A stretch of 64,000 nt of DNA, from the NCBI GenBank assembly GCA_963971425.1, contig OZ020520.1:6676553-6740552 (forward strand). Reading direction: 5' to 3'. Below, in pieces: positions 8,922 to 18,311 of the stretch. The DNA is from Bryoerythrophyllum caledonicum. Taxonomy: Eukaryota; Streptophyta; Bryopsida; Pottiales; Pottiaceae. The translations under genes were made by a program, and so were the position numbers. Position 1 is the first letter of the stretch, and each line of letters begins with the position of its first letter. The notes under the pieces were generated by a model, which ran no database searches, was not told where the DNA came from, and saw only the letters and a program-made list of their open reading frames with translations.

Positions 8922-10368
8922 CTCAAACTTCTTGTCATTTGCAATCTCCGCTACCGTTCTCTGACCTGACTTGTGAGACCCGCAAACGCCTGTGGCGGAG
9001 TGTTTCGGCATTGGTCTCCCAGCTTGGATCCACAAAGCACGGGAGCCGAGGATATTTGTTGCCCACGTCGGCTTGAACTGGACCAAATGATTCACACGAT
9101 TATAATACGCGGAAATCTTCCTCAACTTCTCCGGATCTTGCGTCCAGACAATGTAACATTGCCATGTTCGGAAGTGCCTTCTCATCACCTCCGGAACGTT
9201 GCCGTTAATCATCTCCTTCGAGGCAGCAACGCTATGCTGGCCGTTGATGATGTAGAAGTCGCAGTCGCTGAGCTCCTCCACAGTCGTCGGCATAGTGTCG
9301 AGCTTCGGCATGACGCAGAGAGTCTGCTTCTTCGTCTTGTCTGGCATTTGGAGGTAGTAATGCTTCAACTCCTCCATGCCCCGAGGCTCAAACGCACGGA
9401 TCGTCTACACCGGCGGTGCATTATGCAACCTCATCACGTCAAGCTCGATCTTCATCTCTCTCTCGTCTTTGAAAAAGCAGCTCTGACACTCTGTCCAGAA
9501 GTTCTGGTAAATCTGTTGGACGTTGTTGTAGTCGATTGTCTCTCCGTATCCGAGCGCCTTGGAGAGCTCTGAGAGTGCAGAGGCCATCGAATTGGCTAGC
9601 TCCTCCTTTGATACGAGCTTCGACTTCTTTCTTGAAGAGGTCTCCGGCTTCTTGGCAGCTGAGCGCTTCTTGACGGGGGAAGCAGACAACGTGTTGCGCA
9701 GAGTGCTTCGACTTGTTCTCGCACCTGGAGTTCTAACCGGTACCGACGCTTGACTCATGTCCTGGCTACCGGTCACGACCCCCGAAACCATTGAAAGTTC
9801 TATCGGGCGTCTTGCCGCGATATTCTTCGCCTTATCTAGAGCGGCAAAGGTACTCATTCTAGAGAGAATGACGCGCAGTTTATTAGCTATAGCCTTTGCT
9901 TTCAGTGGCTGTCCGCTACTAGTCTCCCATTTCTTAAGGGAGATCTCATGCTCGACCTGAGTCACTATTTCCTCAAATTTGGAAGACCTAAGAGAATCGA
10001 CTAAATCCAGGATACAGAAGGGAGATGAACTATTGTTTACTATAATAGTAAAGAAATACGGATCTAAGGACTCAGTGGTCGTCTCACACGACAACTTAAC
10101 GTGATCGTTATCTTCGTGGACTACATCAGTAACTTTGGTCTTGAAGTCCATGTGCTGGGGATCGACGATAGCACTAGCGAAGGTCTGACCAAACACTAAA
10201 TGATCCGTATAGGTCGCCCACAAAAGCGTCCACTTCAGTGTCATCGATGGGTCCTTCAGCTCCCAGCAGTCTAAGTGGTTGTTGTCGTCCCCATCGTCAT
10301 CGTCAACGTCGACAGGCTTTGGCTGGAAGAAGTGCTGCAGCTGCGACACCATCCTATCCCTCTCAGAT
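8922..10368 (-). CDS. Exon A of three-exon gene, ParB-like nuclease motif
   Basis: Follows acceptor GTTTGTGCAG at 10369 and ends at donor GAG|GTAATA at 8922 (phase 0). It encodes an acidic stretch (DVDDDDGDDNNH), a basic patch (ASPVKKRSAAKKPETSSRKK), and then a region around 9222-9250 reading FYIINGQHSVAASKEM. The form hydrophobic-x-G-Q-H followed by small residues resembles the ParB/Srx-like nuclease signature (usually DGQHR or GHHR). The residues after it (IVWTQDPEKLRKISAYYN) are unrecognised. A TAG at 9405-9407 (APPV then TIRAFEPRGM) breaks the frame just before the ParB-like part. The first exon with the start codon must lie upstream and was not found. DNA binding or nuclease activity is inference only. 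Confidence 0.6.
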
Positions 10369-10440
10369 CTGCACAAACACGAAACAGAGCAAAGATATTA
10401 GATTGCTCTATTGATCATCCGATTAGGACGGCGAGGTCAC

Positions 10441-10790
10441 ACATTAGCTCGACTCGAGCTAAAGTGTACCGATATTCAAGTATGTGAGTAATACTCTACA
10501 ACAAAATTTAGTCATTTAGAACGTTCTCTTAGACGCTTACAATCAACTCATGCCTACTTCTCGTTCAACTTTCAGAAATGTGGGAGAGCTTCAGTTCCCC
10601 CTTAAATCACTCACGAACCTCACTCTTTGAGGTTCTCAAGTGGTTGAAGCGGGACTGAAGCTCTTGCACGATTTATGAGAGGTGAACGGAAAGTAGACGT
10701 GAGTTGAGTTAGGAGACTGCAATTACACCAATGTATCAATGTTGTATTCAAGTTTTAGCTTCATCTTTAGCTCGACTCGAGCTAAAGTGC
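10441..10790. repeat. Palindrome copies upstream of exon A
   Basis: Two copies with centre base C: 10441-10467 and 10763-10790. They flank the first foldback MITE. They lie in the presumed intron or promoter region upstream of the minus-strand gene. Confidence 0.85.
10544..10706. mobile_element. Foldback MITE, copy 1
   Basis: About 163 bp forming one imperfect hairpin. The left arm runs from CAACTCATGCCTACTTCTCG to ACGAACCTCACTCTTT. The right arm starts GAGGTTCTCAAGTGGTTGAA and ends at TAGACGTGAGTTG. The inner part GAGCTTCAGT pairs with ACTGAAGCTC. There is no coding capacity. A close second copy lies 160 bp away, so this is a dispersed or locally duplicated miniature element. Confidence 0.8.
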
Positions 10791-10867
10791 TCATGCATGG
10801 AATGCATAGCTGAACAGTTCTGACACTTGCAGTATTCATTCAAACGACTTTCCTATACATTTTAATT

Positions 10868-11029
10868 CAAATCATGGCTACTTCTCGTTTAACTCTCAGA
10901 ACTACGAAAGAGCTTCAGTTCACGCTTCAATCACTCACGAACATCACTCTTTGAGGTTCTCAAGTGGTGGAAGCGAGACTGAAGCTCTTGCACACATGTG
11001 AAAATATAACGAGAAGTGGACATGAGTTG
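10868..11029. mobile_element. Foldback MITE, copy 2
   Basis: Same hairpin element as copy 1, similar along its whole length (shared GAGCTTCAGTTC, CTTTGAGGTTCTCAAGTGG, GACTGAAGCTCTTGCAC). Its ends are CAAATCATGGCTACTTCTCG and GAAGTGGACATGAGTTGG. The differences from copy 1 are scattered, so the two are not a very recent duplication. Confidence 0.8.
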
Positions 11030-11102
11030 GGTCGTCGGTATCATTGGATTACTATACATTTGGACTGTGTAAAGTCCTAATGTTGTTGTGTTTGAGTTGT
11101 TC

Positions 11103-11636
11103 TCACTTTAGCTCGATTCGAGGTAAAGTGTGTAGGCTTTACAGAGAGGCCATGTTTTATTTTAAACCCAGTGTTTAAGAGTTTATATTAAGATTTTATT
11201 TTGAGGAGTCGCTTTTAGCGCAACCGAAGACGTACGCAGTCGTACATTTAGCTCGAGTCGAGCTATTATGTGACCTCGATAGTGTATTATAGTCCACACT
11301 TTAGCTCGAGTCGAGCTAAAGTGGGACTTTTCTGTGCACATTTGGCACACTTACGCTCTAGTTGCGCCAAAGTACGCTTTCGTGTTTGCTTCATTGATCA
11401 CACTTTACCTCGAGTCGAGTTAAAGTGTGGCCAGATGTGCACAGAAAAGGTCCACTTTAGCTCGACTCGAGCTAAAGTGTGGCCAAAGGTGCACAGAAAA
11501 GGCCCACTTTAGCTCGACTCGAGCTAAAGTGTGGATATTAGTGCACAGTGGAGGCACACTTTAGTTCGAGTCGAGCTAAAGTGTGGACAATAGTGCAATA
11601 TGGATTTCCCACATTAGCTCGACTCGAGCTAAACTA
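11103..11636. repeat. Palindrome array 1 (period about 53 bp)
   Basis: Copies at 11103-11130, 11245-11271, 11297-11323, 11400-11428, 11453-11479, 11505-11531, 11556-11584 and 11610-11635. From 11400 on they are regularly spaced by 51-54 bp. The spacers are related to GGCCAAAGGTGCACAGAAAA. The spacer after the 11297 copy is the inverse of this (TTTTCTGTGCACATTTGG) and that palindrome has centre base G, while most of the later copies with the direct spacer have centre C. The array lies on the upstream side of the minus-strand gene. Confidence 0.9.
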
Positions 11637-11857
11637 TGTTCAATGAATAGCGTATTTATCGCAGATTGTACAGATTCGTCATTCGTTATATGATACTGAA
11701 GGCGTAGGGTTTAGGGCTCCTGGGTGAGAGTATGGATTTTACCTTTCAGCCATTGCTTATGAACCTTAATCCCAGACAAATTCTGCTGGAACTAGACTTC
11801 CAGCAACAACAATTACAAACCCACACACAAAATCAATCAAAGTAGCACATGGAAACC

Positions 11858-12130
11858 AAAACATTGAAATCTTTCACATTGAAATCAACACTTTGAAATG
11901 GGCACATTGAAATTCAGCACTTTGAAATAAACACATTGAATTCAGCACATTGAAACAATGACATTGAAACCAGCACATTCAAACTAGCAAAAAGTAGCAC
12001 ATTTACACCAGCACAAACCAGCACATTTAAACTAGCACAACAAATATCCACAAACCACCACAAAACCACCACATTCAAATCACCACATTCAAATCATCAC
12101 ATTCAAACCAGCACATTGAAACCAATACAC
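11858..12130. repeat. CACATTGAAA minisatellite
   Basis: Imperfect tandem motif of about 14-16 bp based on CACATTGAAACCAG and drifting to CACATTTAAACCAG and CACAAACCAC. It has no open frame of interest. Confidence 0.85.
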
Positions 12131-12344
12131 ACTCTCAACTACGTGGTGACACATACATCAAAAGCAATGCTACACATATATTATGTTTCAACACATCATA
12201 TCAAAAGCAAAACTACACAAATATCAAAAGAAATGCAAGAGTGAATGAGTGCACTTACCTTTAAAACTGAGAAATCCGACTGGAAAAGCTGGAAGTCTTG
12301 TTACTTGTTCACGTCAATCCTCCACGCACGGCCGTTTCAGACTC

Positions 12345-12605
12345 TACGTGCTCACAGAAACTCACAGAAACTCACACTCACTTACAGAAACTCACACGCT
12401 CACAGAAACTCACACACACTCACAGAAATTCACAGACACTCACAGAAACTCACACACTCACAGAAACTCACACAAACTCACACACGCTCACAGAAACTCA
12501 CACACACTCGCAAAAACTCACACAAACTCACACAAACTCTCACAAACTCACACAAACTCTCACAAACTCACACAAACTCTCACAAATCTCACACAATCTC
12601 ACGCA
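12345..12605. repeat. ACTCACAGAA simple-sequence tract
   Basis: Irregular repeats of CTCACAGAAACTCACA, then CTCACACAAACTCTCACAAA. All three plus-strand frames are open here only because the repeat lacks stops, so I do not call a gene. Confidence 0.9.
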
Positions 12606-13605
12606 AACAGCCCTAAACTCTGGCGCTACAGTGTACACGAAGTCACACAACAACAAATCGCACGTCCTACAAACCCTATGCGCAGGAAACCCTAGACTCC
12701 AGAAATTGCACGCGGAACCTATACGCAGCGCTACAGTGTAAAAACATAACAATCCCTGTAGATAACGAAACTAACACAAACCAACGCATCAACTCACAAA
12801 ACTCACAAAACATCAACGCCTGGAAGTACACGGAAAACCTGGACTGCAACGAAAAGAATAGAAAAATGGCTCGCGCCACGACTTCGTGGGGAAGTTTCTA
12901 GGCCACCTAAAGCCGTGAGGGTCGAAACCCTGTGGCCGTTTGGTGGTCCCGAGATACCCTCGGGATACCCTTTGCGATATTGGGGTGTAACTCCCGGGTA
13001 TTATGCCGGATGCTCCACAAATCCTAAACCTTCGTTACTGATACCCGGACTTTTAAGAAGCCAATTTAATTTTACCAGAATAAGTTCAAGATATTACGCG
13101 CCTGTAGTATTTGTGTACTCGTAAATTTCCAACACAATTTTTCGGAGCCATTAACACTACAATTTTGCATATTTTGGGGCAATGAACACGTAGCAAAAGG
13201 AAAGTGATTATTTCCAATTTCATTCGTATGATCTCAATTAAAACTTCTAAATTGACATTTTCTCAATAATACACAAACTTAAATTGGACGAAAGTGAACG
13301 TCAATAGTATTTAGTGTTTAGTTTTCTTTCATGGTTTTAGTGGATCAACTGGCTTTCACTTCACTCGATTTCAATTTTTGCATTACACAAGGAGTAAATT
13401 CATTACCATCGATATATATAAGTTCCTCCTACACCAATTATTAGGTGAAGCACACTTAAAAGAGTTTTAAAGCTACGATTTTAAGATTCTATTACTTTGA
13501 ATTCAAGTTTTGCTTTTTTATGAGTTTGATATTAATTTCTATGACAATCGAACAGACAATAGGTATGTTAAGACCACATCTTGCAATTGTATAATTATAA
13601 AATAA
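12606..13605. other. No gene seen
   Basis: 12606-12900 contains two copies of GCGCTACAGTGTA about 106 bp apart. 12900-13050 is a short GC-richer stretch (GATACCCTCGGGATACCC). The remainder is AT-rich. I find no convincing frame, RNA or transposon end. Confidence 0.5.
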
Positions 13606-13616
13606 ATGCCAATGCA

Positions 13617-13713
13617 TGCTTTAGCTCTAATGGAGCTAAAGTGTGCGTATTTGCTTTATAGTTCCCTACATTTACTGATGGTGTACACTTTAGCTCTAAT
13701 AGAGCTAAATTGT
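13617..13713. repeat. Second palindrome subfamily, site 1
   Basis: Two copies of a related palindrome with core AGCTCTAATGGAGCT instead of the CTCGA core (13617-13645, 13686-13713). They are separated by TGCTTTATAGTTCCCTACAT and GTGATGGTGTACAC-like spacer sequence. The same spacer type recurs at 15353-15455 and 21459-21632. Confidence 0.8.
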
Positions 13714-15240
13714 GAATTTTTTCTGTACTTTTCACTTCATTTTGCTTTTACTATAACGGTACAAATACAGTTGTTAGAGCATCTCCCCCCCTGACAAAGA
13801 ATTTTCCACGCCAGCGGGAAGGTGCCCAAGTTTGAGATGAAGTGAGGGGGGTCACCCTTTTCCCCCCGCACCGTCCCCGAATTGGCCACTGTGAGGGAAC
13901 GCCAGCGCCCAGCACTAACGCCATAGTAGGCTAATTTTTTGGGGGGTTTTTATTGATTTCTTTTAATTCCCTTGTGTAATTTCATGCTTGAACACATGCT
14001 CTCGGGGAATTTTGGTGTCCCCTGTACTTTTTGTAAATTTACTATTTAGAGGAACCGGCGCCGCCACTCCAATGGGCCGGGACACCGGCCTAGGCCTCAC
14101 AGAGTCGGTTTTACCGTGTTTATTCTTGCATTCCAGTCACTCGGCCCCGGTGGAGATTATCTTTTTCTAGTACACTATTTGTGAACAAGTTGGCAACTAG
14201 TTTTAGCCACCATTGTCCTGAATATTATCCCTCATTCGTTCACCTACTACAGTTCATTTCGTAATAGCCCTCTATCAAAACTCTTCCCTAGCACACAATT
14301 TTGATACTTGATAAATAGTATAAGCTCAAAGTCTTCAGCCTACCGGTCGCCATGCATTTATTCTTCGTCTCATCTTCAACCTCAATTTCATATCCTCTTA
14401 TCCACAACTATTCTCATTCCCATCTCTTGCATTTTCTTTACATTATTTAATATTATCTAATGAATATTTAATGTGTAATCAAATATTTAGCCAATAACTA
14501 ATGACTTTGTAATGATTTTTTAGAGGATAATTCATGTATATTGGTATATCTGTAACTTTTATGCACAATTAAAGAATATTGGAATTTTATTTATTGAATG
14601 TTGGAAGTTTTAAAAGTATATTTATGATAGTTTATTAATATTTATATATTTAATGATTATTTAAAGAGTATTAATGCACTGTTAATGAATAGTTAATGAA
14701 TAGTGCATAAATTTCTAATGTAAAATTAATGTGTATTTGAATATTTAATGAGTATTTAATTAATATTTACTGAATATGTAATGCACATTCAATGCGTATT
14801 ATGTGATGGATATCTAATGAGTATTTTACTTGTACTCCTATATTTATTGTATGTTTAAGTTTTTTCCTTTTCCAATATTCCTTTTTTTTCTCATTTTCGT
14901 TTCCAGAAGAATGTTCTTATATTTCCAGTCTTCTACTTGTAGTTTCATTTTCCCTCCATATTTTACATTCTACTTTGTCCAATTTTTTATATTTTCCTTT
15001 TGCTCCATACCTACGTCCGCTTATTCCCAAGCTCTTTCTTGCAAATTCTTCCTTTTCTACATGCACTCAACCCTTCTTTACTATGATGCTCAAGATGTAA
15101 TCAAATCATGATTAAGGTTCCCTACAATAATTGTCCACAAGTAAAAAACTTTATGTTCTACTATTTACTAGGATTGACATTTAGTGTAGTAGTTGGCATT
15201 TAGTGTAATATAGTTTTGTCACTACACTTATTGTAAATTT
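13714..15240. other. AT-rich stretch with AATATTTAATGA minisatellite; no gene
   Basis: 14455-14830 is a degenerate repeat of TTAATGAATATTTAATG motifs. 13780-14160 contains poly-C and GC-rich pieces (CACCGTCCCCGAATTGGCC). The short open frames here have T-rich, hydrophobic low-complexity translations and are not supported as genes. Confidence 0.6.
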
Positions 15241-15352
15241 TACAATTACTGTGTGCATTCCTATTTAGTTTCCACTTCTCTAGAAGCCATCTTCTGTATA
15301 CTGGAGCTACATAGTGCATTTTTGCTTTCTAATCCACTCCATTTAGTGATGG

Positions 15353-15455
15353 TGCACAATTTAGCTCTAGTAGAGCTAATCTGTGCATATTATCTTTTTA
15401 GTTCACTGCACCTAGTGATGAGGCACACATTAGCACGAGTGGAGCTAAAGTGTGT
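15353..15455. repeat. Second palindrome subfamily, site 2
   Basis: Copies at about 15353-15386 and 15423-15455, about 68 bp apart, with spacer TTTTTAGTTCACTGCACCTA. Downstream sequence 15530-15660 (TTTCCACTTCTAC, CATTTTGAACTCCGTAC) matches 21645-21760, so site 2 and site 3 are copies of one larger dispersed repeat of a few hundred bp. Confidence 0.75.
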
Positions 15456-15499
15456 GCACACACTCCTTTTAGTTCACTGCATGTAGTGATGGTGCACAC

Positions 15500-16900
15500 C
15501 TCTGCTAAAAACCGATCTGATGTTTGTGCAATGTGTATTTCCACTTCTACAAACAATCATTTTGAACTCCGTACTTCTCTTTATGGATAAGTATTTCACA
15601 AGTGGAATAGTAATCTTTTGAATTTTAAAAGGATTTTCATAATATGTGGATCTAAATCTCTAATAGTAATATTAAAAAACAAAAAAATATGACGATCCCC
15701 TAGTTTTTAGTGGATATGAAGTCTAAGTATTCTTGGTACCCTAAATCAATAATATGTGACAATGTGAAAAATAGATGAATGAATATGTAATCTTATTTTT
15801 CACTAGAAAAATAACATATTTTTTCACAATATCATTTGTTCTAATATTACTTCTATGTATTGAAAATACCACATTCCATACTATGTCATAGCAAAAGGTT
15901 TTTTAGGTTGCTTGATGTGCCGGCAATCGAGAAGTTTCTCTTTTGGCTCGCATAACTTTTAATGAAGACGTTCATTGAGAAAATAAATTACTTTTAAATA
16001 TGCCTCTCATTGAGAAAATACATTACTTATAAATATGCCTCATTACTTTTATCATCCTTCTACAAAATTTTGAGAATTTAAAATATAATTTGCGACCACT
16101 AGAACGTGCTCAAAAACTAATTATTCCATTTTTGCATGTATAAATAAATTCAAAATTACTTACATTACGAACATTAAATTATGCCTGATGCACTAAGTGA
16201 TACACTTTGTATTAGTTATATTTTATATTTTGATTATCCTTTTTTTGTCGTGAGGAGGTCTCTCCGTTTCTTATTTAAATCTTTCAATATTGTTCCACTC
16301 TCTATGTTTTACAAATGACAAAGTCTTCAATTTCACGTCAAATCATGAAATAAATTGTATATGGTCAAGAATTCTTCCATCTTTTATGTCATGCTTAGAT
16401 TGCCACACCCTAAAGTCATGAAAATACAATGTGAACTCAAGAATAAGATATTTTAATTGAAATATTAGTTTGCGCACATTTCAAGTCTTTGAGTACCTCT
16501 AAGTGGAAAGTAACCAATTTCAATTGCAAATCCAGACCATGGGGACATTGGGATTCTTGCCAAAGAATGCACATTCTAAATTGATGACGAAATAGTTACA
16601 TGACGCACATTTTTAAAACCCCAAAGAAATGATGTCCAAAGCATGTTTGAATACATTTGTTTTGGCTAAAAATACAGGTGCACATATAATATGTTTTTTT
16701 GTTTTTTTAAATGCTACTCGTCTGTTAAGGTCTTTGATTTCAACATAATAGATAAGTCCTATTTGGATTGTAATAAAAACTATTTCTAATCATCTCAATA
16801 TCTTCTCTACATTTCCCTATACCTTAGTTGAATTGTCAATATCATGAATCTTCAAAGTATTATTATATTGAAATGAATTGACATCAGAAGATATCACCTA
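15500..16900. other. AT-rich, no gene seen
   Basis: Stops occur frequently in all frames. Apart from the 15.5-15.7 kb part of the dispersed repeat, nothing is recognisable. Confidence 0.6.
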
Positions 16901-16911
16901 AACCAAGGATC

Positions 16912-17035
16912 CTAAACCGTGAACCCTAAACCTGAACCTAAATTCCAAACCCTAAACCCGAAACTCCAAACCCTAATCCCTAACCCTAAACCCTAAACCT
17001 AAACCTATCCAAAACCCTAAGCGTTACCCTAAAAC
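16912..17035. repeat. Degenerate CCCTAAA (plant-type telomeric) tract
   Basis: About 120 bp with many CCCTAAA, CCTAAACC and CCAAACC units (for example AACCCTAAACCCTAAACC). This is the complement of the TTTAGGG telomere repeat of most green plants. It is imperfect throughout, so it looks like an old interstitial copy and not a live telomere. Confidence 0.85.
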
Positions 17036-17113
17036 CGTGTATATAACTCGCATGTGCGAGTATATTCGAGGTATTGACCTTTCCTTATTTTAGTCAATCG
17101 GGAAATAGTTGAT

Positions 17114-17623
17114 TCAGTTTCCCGCTAAGATTTCGAATTTGCACTTTTTAGGGGCTGTGAAAAAGTCCCCCCCCCTGGGCCAATTATGAAGTTTCCTCCC
17201 GCCAATTCTGAAACGTTCGTGTGTCCGTGAGTGACCTCGCCGATACTCGAAAACTTTCTTCATTTGTTTCCTTCTCACTTTGGTTGTTGTGCAAGGTTGT
17301 TGTGGAGAGGCTTGGAGGTAGTATGACTGTCGGAGCTTGAAGAGGGCAACACCTATAGGTTGCGCACGGTTGAACAGGTGAGGCAACAACGTACCGGTTG
17401 TCTTCTTCATAAGGTACACAATGTATACTTCTTGCATTCTCCGTGCACAGTCTCTAGCAATTAGGATGTGATAATGTGTAGGGTTATTGCGCTGGTTCCA
17501 GCTGCTACTGTGATTTTGAAGCATCAGTGAGAGGGTCTTGATGACTAATAGAAAGATTTGGGTTGTAATATACAGAGAGTCAGATTCATAGGCGGAAGAG
17601 TTTTCCCATACGAATCCCGACAA
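17114..17623 (-). CDS. Unsupported open frame, hypothetical
   Basis: 169 codons; the first half is hydrophobic (IFLLVIKTLSLMLQ) and the second half basic (TKVRRKQMKKVFEYRRG). It has no family resemblance. It ends near a poly-C run. Its only attraction is position: it reads away from the 47-bp palindrome array, head to head with the gene at 18312. It may be chance. Confidence 0.2.
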   Translation of the reverse strand: MSGFVWENSSAYESDSLYITTQIFLLVIKTLSLMLQNHSSSWNQRNNPTHYHILIARDCARRMQEVYIVYLMKKTTGTLLPHLFNRAQPIGVALFKLRQSYYLQASPQQPCTTTKVRRKQMKKVFEYRRGHSRTHERFRIGGRKLHNWPRGGDFFTAPKKCKFEILAGN

Positions 17624-17644
17624 AAGCGCCGAGAATCGCGGAAG

Positions 17645-17999
17645 GACAGTTTAGCTCGACTCGAGCTAATATGTCTTACGTTCTTTCGAAGGACAATTTA
17701 GCTCGACTCGAGCTAAACTGTCGGTCAATATCATTATTGTCAGTTTAGCTCGAGTCGAGCTAAACTGTCCTTCGATCGAAGGTAAGACAGTTTAGCTCGA
17801 GTCGAGCTAAACTGTCGATTCAATATTGTAGGACAGTGCAGCTCGTATGTAGCTAAACTGTCCTACTGTAATGTTTCGACAGTTTAGCTCGACTCGAGCT
17901 AAACTGTCTTACCTTCTTTCAAAGGACAGTTTATCTCGACTCGAGCTAAACTGATCTACCTTATTTTCTATGTCTTTTTAACTCGACTCGGGATAAAAT
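17645..17999. repeat. Palindrome array 2 (47-bp period)
   Basis: Eight palindromes of about 31 bp start near 17645, 17692, 17739, 17786, 17830, 17878, 17925 and 17972. They are separated by 15-16 bp spacers, so the period is 46-47 bp. The arm is GACAGTTTAGCTCGA in the good copies. Spacers fall into two related sets. TTACGTTCTTTCGAAG and TTACCTTCTTTCAAAG follow centre-C copies, and their inverse CTTCGATCGAAGGTAA follows a centre-G copy. A further single copy is at 18128-18154. The array lies just upstream of the DUF7869-like gene. Confidence 0.92.
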
Positions 18000-18311
18000 T
18001 ACATTGCATCTTATAGTCATTAAATCAGGTCGGATCGGGCCAAATTGTCACTGTCGAGGGTGAGATTATTTTATATTCGGATTAAAACTAATCGCATTAA
18101 ATTTTCTACTTGTCATATAATACCGCATCAGTTTACCTCGAGTCGAGCTAAATTTGCCTGTTCTTTAATGTCAATTCACTTGTATCAAATATATTTTCAA
18201 GCGCCAGACTTTACCTCTTCATATGCTTCTTCATTGATGTCTATTCCTATAAGGTATTCACCTATTCTTATTTGGTAGGGTTATTTAATATTTACCTCAT
18301 TGGAATGCACA

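Noticed and set aside
12245-12741. Three overlapping plus-strand open frames (Thr/His/Ser/Leu-rich)
   Set aside because: All three frames are open only because the ACTCACAGAA tract lacks stop codons; the translations are pure low complexity.
14830-15111. Hydrophobic 93-codon open frame suggesting a membrane protein
   Set aside because: Very T-rich DNA gives Phe/Ile/Ser runs by composition alone; no start context, homology or neighbours support it.
17645-17999. CRISPR array
   Set aside because: Regular palindromic repeats and short spacers look similar, but the spacers are only 15-16 bp, are related to one another in direct and inverted form, no cas genes are present and the genome is eukaryotic.
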